Source of the DNA: Olsenella_K absiana
GTDB lineage: Bacteria; Actinomycetota; Coriobacteriia; Coriobacteriales; Atopobiaceae
Direction: 5' to 3'
Assembly: GCF_036408855.1 (NCBI RefSeq)
Contig: NZ_JAZGJQ010000010.1
Coordinates: 1-64,000 of the forward strand
Length of the DNA: 64,000 nt
Shown: positions 5,867-11,927 of the stretch, in pieces
Layout of the letters: every line of letters starts with the position of its first letter
How positions within the stretch are numbered: the first letter of the stretch is position 1
The notes under the pieces: model-generated
Database searches by the model: none
What the model was told of the DNA's origin: nothing
What the model saw: only the letters and a program-made list of their open reading frames with translations
Made by a program: the position numbers and the translations under genes

Positions 5867-6023
5867 CTCGTACTACGCGTACAAGGACTACCACGGAAGC
5901 GCCTACGAGACGTCCTCCATGGGCATACAGTTTCTATACGCCGACCCGGTCGGACTGAAGGAGCGCCACCCCAAGCTGTTCGCGTTCGCGATAAGGCAGC
6001 TCCTGGAGGGGGTGGGGCCATGA
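5867..6023 (+). pseudogene. C-terminal remnant of phage minor capsid/toxin protein
   Basis: 51 codons leave repeat 10 in the LNGGTKTS frame. YETSSMGIQFLYADPVGLKE followed by RHPKLF is the pattern seen at the very end of phage minor-head (MuF-type) proteins with a metallopeptidase-like domain (E-x-x-S-M-G-x-x-x-L-Y-x-D-P...D/HPE/K-L-F). The start and body are missing. Its TGA overlaps the ATG of family A copy 2 (ATGA). Together with the papain-like tail at 3265 this points to prophage MuF toxins as the source. Confidence 0.5.
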
Positions 6024-6310
6024 GCATGCGCAGGCTCTACAGCGGAACGATCGTTTTCGAGGTCCCCTACGAGGGGAATCACTACCTCATCGACTCGCAG
6101 TGCGGTGACCCCGCAATGTACGACGGGTCAGGTGTCCCACGCGCCGTCGTGGACCGCGCAATTTCGGCGGTCGAGAGCGCCTACGTGAGACTTGGGCGCA
6201 CACCGGAGGACTCTGAGATTCGCTCAATAGACGAGAGCGCCCTCAAGGAGGAGTTCGGCGACGCCAGATTCGTGAGCGACACCTACCCATACGGCGTAGT
6301 GATAGGGTGA
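6020..6310 (+). CDS. Small immunity-like protein, family A copy 2
   Basis: 96 residues, a close paralogue of 2339-2629. The two differ mainly in residues 19-35 and 50-70, the middle of the protein, while the ends are nearly identical, as seen for immunity proteins with different specificity. ATG 6020 overlaps the TGA of the MuF-like tail; GGAGGGGG precedes it as in copy 1. Its stop codon lies 5 bases before repeat 11. Confidence 0.6.
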   Translation: MSMRRLYSGTIVFEVPYEGNHYLIDSQCGDPAMYDGSGVPRAVVDRAISAVESAYVRLGRTPEDSEIRSIDESALKEEFGDARFVSDTYPYGVVIG

Positions 6311-6315
6311 TCGAG

Positions 6316-6351
6316 GCTGAAGGGCGGAACTAAAACGTCCCACCATTCAAC
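6316..6351 (+). repeat. 36-bp palindromic element 11 (hybrid class 2/1)
   Basis: Left arm is class 2-like (GCTGAAGGGCGGAA), right arm class 1 (CCCACCATTCAAC), so the two arms are less well matched. It looks like a product of recombination between the two classes. Confidence 0.9.
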
Positions 6352-6369
6352 CCAAGGAGGTGCGTTACA

Positions 6370-6666
6370 TTGAGAAAAACTACGGGAATTCCCAATGACA
6401 TCGCTGCATCCTTGAGATCAAGCAACCCCGTTAGCAGGGGCACCGCAATATTCAAACTTGCATCAGGCGGTTACTCTGCTCCAGAGCTCGTCCGTCCACT
6501 GGTGAACGACAATGCGCCGTTTATGTTTGGGACCCCGGTCCTTGCCGTCGCGAATGCTTACATGAAGGTGACGCTCGGCGCGAAGTATGAAGGGCCACTC
6601 AAACTGTCGGTAAACGCAATCGCACAAGAGCTGACCGACGAGTGGGGCAAGGGGACATTGCTGTAG
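6370..6666 (+). CDS. Small immunity-like protein, family B copy 2
   Basis: 98 residues with a TTG start, homologous to 2867-3160 (shared PFMFGTPVLAVANAYM segment and helical N-terminal half). AAGGAGG lies 9 bases upstream of TTG. Only 18 bases separate it from repeat 11, and in the LKGGTKTS frame a six-codon tail ends in TGA overlapping the TTG. Copy 1 retains a 50-codon tail instead. Function unknown, proposed immunity protein. Confidence 0.55.
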   Translation: MRKTTGIPNDIAASLRSSNPVSRGTAIFKLASGGYSAPELVRPLVNDNAPFMFGTPVLAVANAYMKVTLGAKYEGPLKLSVNAIAQELTDEWGKGTLL

Positions 6667-6762
6667 GGAGGGTATGGTTGCGCAACTACGACACTATGCG
6701 GGCCGTGCTCGCAACCGTCGCGAAAAGCAGTGTGGCCCTGCAAGTACGTTGACCTCTGGTCG
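6667..6762 (+). other. Spacer with an open frame into repeat 12
   Basis: GGGAGGGT precedes ATG 6674. The frame stays open for 30 codons (basic, NRREK) into repeat 12 and ends at TGA 6800-6802 after reading it as LNGGTKTSHHST. It may be the 5' stub of a gene cut by the repeat. Composition does not identify it. Confidence 0.25.
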
Positions 6763-6798
6763 GCTGAATGGCGGAACGAAAACGTCCCACCATTCAAC
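6763..6798 (+). repeat. 36-bp palindromic element 12 (class 1)
   Basis: Left arm GCTGAATGGCGGA, rest consensus. The nine codons after it in the VPPFN frame read LRDWMRRHR-stop, similar to the tail after element 17 (LEWWRARHS-stop). Confidence 0.95.
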
Positions 6799-6948
6799 CT
6801 GAGAGACTGGATGAGGCGGCATAGATAGGGGCTCGCATGTTTACGGAAGATGGGCTTGCGGAATACGAGAAGGTGGCTAAGTGGGTCGGCGATGGCAGCT
6901 ATCAGCTGAGCCCAAATTTCGTGCCTACCGAGGATACGCCGCAGGAAG

Positions 6949-6951
6949 CTA
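6949..6951. repeat. Target-site duplication CTA (left)
   Basis: CTA at 6949-6951 is repeated at 8440-8442 directly outside the two inverted ends of the insertion sequence. Three bases is the usual duplication for IS3-family transposition. Confidence 0.8.
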
Positions 6952-6975
6952 GGGACCCCGGACGTTTTTCCGGAC

Positions 6976-8112
6976 CTAGGCCGCCAGCGTGTAGCCGTAG
7001 CCCAGGTCCCTCCTGTACTCCGCCGTCGTCCTCCAGCCGAGCGACTTCTTCGGCTTCGCGTCTCGGTACCACTCGATGTAGGCGTCGAGCCTCTCCCTGA
7101 ACTCCTCGAAGGTGACGCCCGTCCAGTCCTCCCCCTCGAAGAAGTCGCTCTTGAGCGTCCCGAAGAAGCCCTCGCACCTCGCGTTGTCGGGGCTCCTGGC
7201 CTTTCGGGACATCGAGCGGGTGACGTTGCCCGACGCGCACGCGCCCGCCCAGTCGTCGCTCATGTAGACGGCGCCGCCGTCCGTGTGGATGACGAGCGGG
7301 CGCGCCTCGGTCGGCCGCACGGCGGCCACCAGGCCCTCGAGCATGCCGACCGCGAGCTCCTTGTCCGGGTGGAGGGCTACCCCCCAGCACACCGGCCTGC
7401 CGTCGAAGCAGTCGATCGCCGGCGACAGGTACGCCTTGAAGCCGTCGAGGGCGAACTCGGTGACGTCGGTGACGCAGAGGAGGCCGGGCTCGCCGGCGCG
7501 GAAGTCGTGGGTCCCGTCCTCGCGGAGGGGCAGGTTGGCGGGCTTGGGGCCGCGCTCGCCGCGGTAGCTGCTGTACTTGGACCGCCTCCGCATCTGGGCC
7601 GTCTTGCGGGCCACGAGGCCCTCCTCGGCCATGATGGCGCGCACCACCTTCTCGGAGACGATGACCGGCGTCCTCTCGTCGCCCTCCTCGAGGTCCCTCC
7701 ACCCGACGGGCTCGCCCTCGCCCCGCCTGAGGTCGGCCCACACGCTCTCGGCGCCGAAGGTGCCGCCGGAGGACTCGAAGGAGGCGCGCACCCGCGCCCT
7801 GAGGGCCGCCTTGGGGTCGGGCCGCCCGACGGCCGCCGCCTGGTCGAGGTAGGTGCTCTTGGGTATGGAGAGCGTCTCAGTCACGTCGGCGAGCCTCACC
7901 CCCCGGCCCTGGGCCCTTGCCGCCTCGCCCGCGAGGTACTTCTCCCTGTTGGTCAAAGAGCCAGGGCCTGGTGCTTTTAGGACGTCCAACACCGCCAGGG
8001 CCTCGGCGAGCTTGACCTCGGCCATCCTCGCCCTCTCCGCCGGGTCCCCCGGCAGCTCGGCGCCCCAGTCGCGCCACGTGGTCTGCTCCTCGCGCCCCTC
8101 TTCGTCGGCCAA
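6976..8112 (-). CDS. IS3-family transposase OrfB (DDE integrase domain)
   Basis: 378 residues as drawn. It catalyses strand transfer of the element. An integrase core carries Asp216 (CVTDVTEF), Asp278 (IHTDGG) and Glu314 (NARCEGFFG); the 35 residues between the last two give the classic DD(35)E spacing. The start drawn is a TTG; the same frame is open further upstream (through GGSLEAVAGEE) back to a run of seven G on the minus strand (about 8167-8173). OrfB is therefore probably made as an OrfAB fusion by -1 frameshifting there. Confidence 0.9.
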   Translation of the reverse strand: MADEEGREEQTTWRDWGAELPGDPAERARMAEVKLAEALAVLDVLKAPGPGSLTNREKYLAGEAARAQGRGVRLADVTETLSIPKSTYLDQAAAVGRPDPKAALRARVRASFESSGGTFGAESVWADLRRGEGEPVGWRDLEEGDERTPVIVSEKVVRAIMAEEGLVARKTAQMRRRSKYSSYRGERGPKPANLPLREDGTHDFRAGEPGLLCVTDVTEFALDGFKAYLSPAIDCFDGRPVCWGVALHPDKELAVGMLEGLVAAVRPTEARPLVIHTDGGAVYMSDDWAGACASGNVTRSMSRKARSPDNARCEGFFGTLKSDFFEGEDWTGVTFEEFRERLDAYIEWYRDAKPKKSLGWRTTAEYRRDLGYGYTLAA

Positions 8113-8152
8113 GGCGGGCTCCCGTCTCTCCTCTCCGGCAACTGCCTCGAGG

Positions 8153-8392
8153 CTACCACCTCCGCGCCCCCCCGCGCCCGGCGCGGTCCCCCCACTTGTG
8201 GGAGCAGTGCATCCTGGAGGGCCTGTCGGGCATCTCGCGAGCGACGTAGACGCCCTGCGCCTCCAGCCGGAGCCACCGCCTCAGGACGTCCCTCGTGGGG
8301 AACATCGGCAGGGCCTCGCAGGCGCGCTTGGCGTTCATGCCGCTCTGGTGGAACTCCCAGAGGATCCCCTCGCGCTCTTCCTTGGTGTACAT
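8153..8392 (-). CDS. IS3-family OrfA (helix-turn-helix protein)
   Basis: 79 residues from ATG 8392, beginning MYTKEEREGILWEFHQSGM, the short N-terminal DNA-binding part typical of IS3 orfA. It would bind the ends of the element and, fused to OrfB by frameshifting, form the active transposase. It is shorter than many OrfA proteins (about 90-100), because its frame closes soon after the G-run where the frameshift is expected. Confidence 0.75.
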   Translation of the reverse strand: MYTKEEREGILWEFHQSGMNAKRACEALPMFPTRDVLRRWLRLEAQGVYVAREMPDRPSRMHCSHKWGDRAGRGGARRW

Positions 8393-8596
8393 CCCGGACT
8401 CCCTCCCCGGACGTCAGGTCCGAGTTTTTGTCCGGGGTCCCCTATCGACTATTACAAGTACATGATGAGTGATCTCGTTGATTTCGATTCGGAAGATTTT
8501 AGGTGGCCTACTGGTATCGGGATGAATCTATAGGCCGCACGTTCACTGTGCTTGTTAGCCACCATTCTAGGCGGCCTATCTTGTGAAATAACGTTC

Positions 8597-8624
8597 AAGC
8601 CCATCGGAGACGGTGGGCCTTTCT
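8597..8624 (+). terminator. Possible terminator after the split small gene
   Basis: GCCCA at 8599-8603 pairs with TGGGC at 8614-8618, with extra inner pairs, followed by CTTTCTC. Modest stem, short T-rich tail. Confidence 0.45.
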
Positions 8625-8646
8625 CATGCCGCGAGGAGGTGCACGC

Positions 8647-8659
8647 ATGCCGAATCTCA
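8647..8659 (+). pseudogene. 5' stub of a gene cut by repeat 13
   Basis: A strong ribosome site GAGGAGG stands 7 bases before ATG 8647, yet the frame (MPNLS) ends in the first codon pair of repeat 13. A good initiation site with almost no gene behind it indicates that the repeat boundary cut off the rest. Confidence 0.4.
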
Positions 8660-8695
8660 GCTGAATGGCGGAACGAAAACGTCCCACCATTCAAC
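8660..8695 (+). repeat. 36-bp palindromic element 13 (class 1)
   Basis: Left arm GCTGAATGGCGGA, rest consensus. It truncates the minus-strand scaffold gene of the next cassette. Confidence 0.95.
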
Positions 8696-9034
8696 CGCCG
8701 AGCACGGCCTTCGCGTCCTTGGCGTTGACGCACCCCGCGGCCGCGAGCGATGCGGTCAGCCTCTCGTCGGCGAGCCTGTCCTGCATGGCCTTGAGGTCGG
8801 CCTCGAGCTTCGCCACGCGGTCTCCGTCCCCGGCCTTGCCGTCGAGCTGCGCCTTGAGGTCTGCCACCTTGGCCTCCACTCGTGGCCCTCGCGCCCGTAC
8901 TTGGCATTGGAGATGCCCTTCTGGCCGTGGCTGTCCCTGATGGCCTCGCCGTCGCCGCCCTCGGGCTTCTCCTTTGGCCCCTTGCCCTCGGGCTTCTCCT
9001 CGGGCTCGGTCTTGGGCTCCTGCTCGTCTGCCAT
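8696..9034 (-). pseudogene. Phage scaffold gene, frameshifted and truncated
   Basis: ATG 9034 opens MADEQEPKTEPEEKPEG, an acidic start as in the fragment at 3674-3808, up to KYGREGHEW. A single frameshift near 8880 then moves the rest (AKVADLKAQLDGK, a coiled coil, then LTASLAAAGCVNAKDAKAVLGG) into another frame. Repeat 13 removes the C-terminus. The Ala/Gly-rich C-terminal segment is typical of capsid scaffold proteins of the DUF4355 kind. Within this minus-strand cassette it follows gene tail, small gene, terminator and leader, which shows the order of the phage locus of origin. Confidence 0.55.
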
Positions 9035-9084
9035 GTGCCTCTCCAATCCACGTGTTTGGTTGCGCGCTTCCCTGCGCGGGTGTG

Positions 9085-9141
9085 GCGGCCTGTTTGCGCT
9101 GGCCGGGCGTCTGCGTCGATGGTCTGGCAGGGGTAACGGGC
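9085..9141 (-). other. Conserved phage leader segment, copy 2
   Basis: 55 of 57 bases match 1364-1420. It lies between the terminator at 9145-9171 and the scaffold ATG at 9034, so it is probably the scaffold promoter or leader region. Confidence 0.6.
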
Positions 9142-9144
9142 ATG

Positions 9145-9171
9145 AAAAGGGCCGTCCCTGGGGGACGGCCC
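9145..9171 (-). terminator. Intrinsic terminator after family C copy 2
   Basis: A perfect 10-bp stem, GGGCCGTCCC and its complement around a 3-base loop, followed on the minus strand by TTTTC. About 30 bp beyond the stop of the small gene. Confidence 0.85.
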
Positions 9172-9201
9172 GCTCCTGCCACGGCAGATTGTTTGTTGTG
9201 C

Positions 9202-9477
9202 CTATCGCTTGCCTCTTCCTAAGAGCGCGTCGGCGAACTCGTCGGACACCTCCATGTCGTTGTGCTCGAAGTTCCAGGCCTTCTCCCTGGACCAGCTGAC
9301 TCCATCCTTCTCATAGAGGGCGCCTACTATATCGGTAAGCTCCCCCGTCGCGTAGTCTGTGATGTAACCGGCAGCAATGCCGATTGGCTCGACGTCGCTC
9401 ATTGCAGCTAGAATCTCAGTCTTGTCTGCCCGTGGAACGTGAAGCCTCGGACTCTTCGACTCATTCATGTAGATCAT
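9202..9477 (-). CDS. Small immunity-like protein, family C copy 2
   Basis: 91 residues, homologous to 5533-5826 with a nearly identical C-terminus (EHNDMEVSDEFADALLG). The N-terminal 12 residues differ. Its ATG overlaps the TGA of a 27-codon gene tail that leaves repeat 14, which is itself similar to the tail in front of copy 1. Followed by a strong terminator. Orientation is opposite to copy 1. Confidence 0.6.
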   Translation of the reverse strand: MIYMNESKSPRLHVPRADKTEILAAMSDVEPIGIAAGYITDYATGELTDIVGALYEKDGVSWSREKAWNFEHNDMEVSDEFADALLGRGKR

Positions 9478-9557
9478 TCCGCACTCCTCGGATGGAAACT
9501 GACGAAAGCGCCGCTACCATCATCGCCGACTCTCATGGAGCCGTCTTCAATAACGTA
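9474..9557 (-). pseudogene. 3' end of truncated gene, family C tail, copy 2
   Basis: 27 codons leave repeat 14 on the minus strand in the frame VEGRDENGPPFN and end in TGA overlapping the next ATG. The sequence IEDGSMRVGDDGSGAFVSF parallels the tail at 5408-5536. The two tails are cut at different points, 42 against 27 codons before the stop. Confidence 0.5.
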
Positions 9558-9593
9558 GTTGAAGGGCGGACCGTTTTCGTCCCGCCCTTCAAT
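9558..9593 (-). repeat. 36-bp palindromic element 14 (class 2, reversed)
   Basis: Class 2 arms with the centre ACCGTTTTCGT on the plus strand, so it is inverted relative to elements 7 and 8. Read on the minus strand it precedes the gene tail exactly as the forward copies do on the plus strand. Confidence 0.95.
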
Positions 9594-9628
9594 GTACAGC
9601 GCGATGACTTCGCGTGTCAGATGCTCCT

Positions 9629-9664
9629 GTTGAATGGCGGTCGGTTTTCGGACCGGGGTCAAAC
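9629..9664 (+). repeat. 36-bp element 15 (class 3)
   Basis: Class 3: left GTTGAATGGCGGTC, centre GGTTTTC, right GGACCGGGGTCAAAC. The left arm is shared with class 1, the right arm is different, so outer pairing is poor and the inner GTCGG/GGACC part pairs. Only 35 bases separate it from element 14. Confidence 0.9.
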
Positions 9665-9878
9665 TCGAAGGCCTTGTGTTCCTCCTCGCACTTGGCCCTC
9701 ATCCCGTCGGCGTCGCCCGCCTCCTGGGCCTTCGCGAGGTCCGCCTTCAGCTGTTCCACCTGCTTGCGGAGCGCCTCCGCGTCCTCCCCGCCCCTGCCCG
9801 CTTCCGCGACCTGCTGCTTCAGCGCGTCCATGGTCTCGGCGTGCGCCTCGATGATCTGGTCCGCCTTGTCATCCTCGA
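9665..9878 (-). pseudogene. Internal fragment of a phage scaffold gene
   Basis: An open minus-strand frame without start or stop, bounded by class 3 repeats on both sides. DDKADQIIEAHAETMDALKQ followed by a heptad-like coiled coil (LRKQVEQLKADLAKAQEAG) matches the N-terminal region of phage capsid scaffold proteins of the SPP1 gp11/DUF4355 kind, where a D-x-x-x-x-I-I-x-x-H-x-x-x-x-x-x-L-K motif is common. It shows that the repeats can carry purely internal gene pieces. Confidence 0.5.
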
Positions 9879-9913
9879 GTTGAATGGCGGTCGTTTTCGG
9901 ACCGGGGTCAAAC
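9879..9913 (+). repeat. 35-bp element 16 (class 3)
   Basis: As element 15 with one G fewer in the centre. Left edge of the cassette with the HTH gene. Confidence 0.9.
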
Positions 9914-10120
9914 ACAACGAGAAAACGCGCGAGGGACTAGCTTGCGCGATTCCTCGCGTGCACATCGAGTCACCATCTTCTTGCGCGGGGAGAGACGAAA
10001 AAACACCAGGTAGATGCTGCGACAGTTCTGCGGTCGGGTCGCGCGCCGCCGTGCAAGCTATGCTTTCTTGCGTAATGTCTTTGGCCGGATGAAGCTGGGG
10101 CTAGGAGGGGAGAGGAACTC

Positions 10121-10639
10121 ATGAAATTTGGCGAGAGGGTCAAGGCCGTGCGCACCAGCGCGGGCCTCACGCAGGAGCAGTTCGCGTCGCGCCTTGGGGT
10201 GACGCGGCAGGCGGTCTCCAACTGGGAGAACGGCCGCAACCTGCCCGACATCGAGGTGGTCATCGCCTTGTCCAAGACGTTTGGAATCTCCCTTGACGAG
10301 CTCATTCTGGGAGGAGAAGACATGACACATGACTCAGGCGAGACGAACAGCATGGCCGACAAGCTCATCCGTGACGGCAGCGAGGGCAGATGGATGCGCA
10401 TGAGCCTGGCGATGTCTGTCGTGGGCGCAGTGCTCATCGTGGTCGCGACCGTGCTTGCCGTGGTGGCCACAAACTCGGTGAGCTATGTGGATGCGAGCGG
10501 CGTGCTGCACGAGGACTTCTGGCTCGTGCCCGTGAGTTACGCATGCGCGGCGGCTGGCGTGCTGGTGCTGCTCGTGAACTTTGTCGCGCAGCTGCGGCGC
10601 CGGAAGCGCATGACGGGGTCGTACCGGCCGGCGAGATAA
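10121..10639 (+). CDS. XRE-family HTH regulator with two membrane segments
   Basis: 172 residues. Residues 1-60 form a Cro/C1-type HTH (LTQEQFASRLGVTRQAVSNW) and the C-terminal half has two hydrophobic segments (about residues 94-115 and 133-155) ending in a basic tail. This class of small membrane-bound XRE proteins is common in Gram-positive genomes and usually regulates its own neighbourhood; targets are unknown. ATG 10121 has GGGGAGAGG 6-8 bases upstream. It lies alone between repeats 16 and 17 with its own 200-bp upstream region, so it appears to be a captured complete host or plasmid-type gene. No partner gene is present. Confidence 0.8.
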   Translation: MKFGERVKAVRTSAGLTQEQFASRLGVTRQAVSNWENGRNLPDIEVVIALSKTFGISLDELILGGEDMTHDSGETNSMADKLIRDGSEGRWMRMSLAMSVVGAVLIVVATVLAVVATNSVSYVDASGVLHEDFWLVPVSYACAAAGVLVLLVNFVAQLRRRKRMTGSYRPAR

Positions 10640-10652
10640 CAGCGCCTGTGCG

Positions 10653-10688
10653 GTTAAATAGCGGTCGGTTTTCGGACCGGGGTCAAAC
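10653..10688 (+). repeat. 36-bp element 17 (class 3)
   Basis: Left arm altered to GTTAAATAGCGG; centre and right arm as in element 15. It is followed in frame by MERLEWWRARHS-stop, which resembles the tail after element 12. Confidence 0.9.
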
Positions 10689-10741
10689 GATGGAGCGGCT
10701 GGAGTGGTGGAGGGCACGGCATAGCTAGGGGGTTGATCGTT

Positions 10742-11500
10742 ATGTCCTTGTTTAGGAGGATTCTCGAATCCATCGGAGATACCGACGTGGGCGCCGTCTG
10801 CTCCGCCGAATGGCAGACGGTTGAGGGAAGCCATGCGAGTGGCGGCGTCTACGTCTACGACGGGAAGCCGCTGCACGACATCTCCAGTGGGCAGGAGTTC
10901 TATGCCGAGGTGGTAACTCGGCCTGCCAAGCTCCGAAGCACGCTCACGGGAACGACGTGGAACACCAAGAGGGACGGCGGCGTTGCCCTGGCCGTTGACG
11001 GACGCGTGTTTGGTGCCACGAGGACATATGAGATTCCGTTCCGTAAGCTGGCGTCTGCGGGCGGACCGGTGAGGGTGAGGATGAGGAGGTCGGGTACCTA
11101 CGCCAAGGGCATCCCCACGGTCGAGATGCTCCTGCCAGACTCAGTCGCGATGAGCATCGCTGGCGACCTAGGCTACCTTGTCCCCAACGAAGCGGATGTC
11201 GTGATCCTGTACATCCGGGAGTGGAGCGGGCCGAGGGTCGGCGACAATGCCGCGCGCCTTCCCGTCACGACGAGGACCGTGCCCACGCCAGCTGGGTCGT
11301 CGGCGAAGCCACACATCATCGTGTCGGCCGCCGGCACGGACGTGGCCGACATATCCGCGCGAAGCACGCGGTACAGGACGTTGTCGCGCCATGTCGGCGA
11401 ACCTCCGCTCGATGCCTTCTGCCAGAGGCGCGAGAGCTCTGACGAGCAGGGCGCACACTACTGGAGGCTCGTGGTCATATGGGGCCCGTCCGGCCGATAA
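10742..11500 (+). CDS. Hypothetical 252-residue protein of the repeat array
   Basis: The longest intact small gene in the array. No family recognised. Residues 1-150 alternate strands (beta-rich: GGVYVYDGKPL, GGVALAVDGRVFGATRTYEI, then GTYAKGIPTVEMLLPD) and the last third holds SRHVGEPPLDAFC and YWRLVVIWG. No signal peptide or membrane segment. ATG 10742 has GGGGG 9 bases upstream; a TTG at 10733 is possible. It follows a 12-codon gene tail leaving element 17, so it takes the place of an immunity gene, but it is much larger than the others. Confidence 0.55.
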   Translation: MSLFRRILESIGDTDVGAVCSAEWQTVEGSHASGGVYVYDGKPLHDISSGQEFYAEVVTRPAKLRSTLTGTTWNTKRDGGVALAVDGRVFGATRTYEIPFRKLASAGGPVRVRMRRSGTYAKGIPTVEMLLPDSVAMSIAGDLGYLVPNEADVVILYIREWSGPRVGDNAARLPVTTRTVPTPAGSSAKPHIIVSAAGTDVADISARSTRYRTLSRHVGEPPLDAFCQRRESSDEQGAHYWRLVVIWGPSGR

Positions 11501-11572
11501 TCCGGCGGGTCGATGACACGGGATGTGCCCAGTGGGCAGTCCACATACGAAAGCAGTCCCTGCATCCGCCAA

Positions 11573-11608
11573 GTTGAACGGCGGTCGGTTTTCGGATCGG
11601 GGTCAAAC
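11573..11608 (+). repeat. 36-bp element 18 (class 3)
   Basis: Left arm GTTGAACGGCGGTC, right arm GGATCGGGGTCAAAC. No clear gene tail follows it. Confidence 0.9.
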
Positions 11609-11732
11609 TATCTGCAGGGCGGCGCGGAAAGGCCGTGCCCCGCTGCTGGTCAGAGCGCGGAACGGGCGGCATCCCCGACCGCCCGCTCCAGACGGCGCCG
11701 CCGTCGCGCTGCCGTGGGAACGAGGGCATGGC
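11609..11732. other. Spacer without recognised gene
   Basis: GC-rich sequence between element 18 and the first terminator. It contains an imperfect inverted repeat around GAACGGGCGGCATCC. No supported coding frame. Confidence 0.3.
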
Positions 11733-11756
11733 AAAGCCCCGCCGAAGCGGGGCCTT
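11733..11756 (+). terminator. Bidirectional intrinsic terminator
   Basis: A 7-bp GC stem GCCCCGC / GCGGGGC with a CGAA loop, flanked by A-rich and T-rich sides. Works on either strand in principle. Confidence 0.6.
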
Positions 11757-11812
11757 GGTACAAGCTCCAACGCATGGCGAGCCCTTCATTCCGGCTTCCT
11801 CCATGCAGAGTG

Positions 11813-11838
11813 AAGGGGCCATGCGTGCGGCCCCTTTA
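11813..11838 (-). terminator. Terminator after the 15-codon tail
   Basis: 8-bp stem AAGGGGCC / GGCCCCTT with an 8-base loop, 5 bp after the TAA of the minus-strand tail at 11843. T run is short. Confidence 0.55.
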
Positions 11839-11842
11839 CTCG

Positions 11843-11892
11843 TTAGTCCTCGATAGCCTTTCGCATCCTCGCTATCTCAGCGTCTATCTCGG
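11843..11892 (-). pseudogene. 3' tail of a truncated gene
   Basis: On the minus strand repeat 19 continues as EIDAEIARMRKAIED-stop, 15 codons of a helical charged C-terminus, then a terminator. It follows the same rule as other cassettes (repeat, tail) but no small gene comes after it. Confidence 0.35.
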
Positions 11893-11927
11893 TTGAAGGG
11901 CGGACCGTTTTCGTCCCGCCCTTCAAC
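11892..11927 (-). repeat. 36-bp element 19 (class 2, reversed)
   Basis: Reverse orientation (centre CCGTTTTCGT on the plus strand). Joined without a gap to a partial class 1 element. Confidence 0.95.

Larger units (their letters stand above)
6952..8439 (-). mobile_element. IS3-family insertion sequence, 1,488 bp
   Basis: Ends start GGGACCCCGGAC on both sides as inverted repeats, with partly matching sub-terminal bases (GGACCT). It carries two overlapping-type minus-strand frames, orfA and orfB, the latter with a complete DDE set. Flanked by the 3-bp duplication CTA. Length, gene layout and duplication fit the IS3 family (IS150-like). Appears complete and possibly active. Confidence 0.92.
6837..8533 (+). 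pseudogene. Small immunity-like gene split by an IS3-type element
   Basis: The frame from ATG 6837 runs to 6951, where the insertion sequence begins. Removing 6952-8439 and one copy of the 3-bp duplication CTA lets codon 39 complete as ATC and the frame continues (DYYKYMMSDLVDFDSEDFRW...) to TAG 8531-8533, giving a 67-residue acidic protein. The join is exact, so the insertion is recent. It follows a nine-codon gene tail (LRDWMRRHR) leaving repeat 12, as in the other cassettes. The interrupted gene cannot give a full product. Confidence 0.75.
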
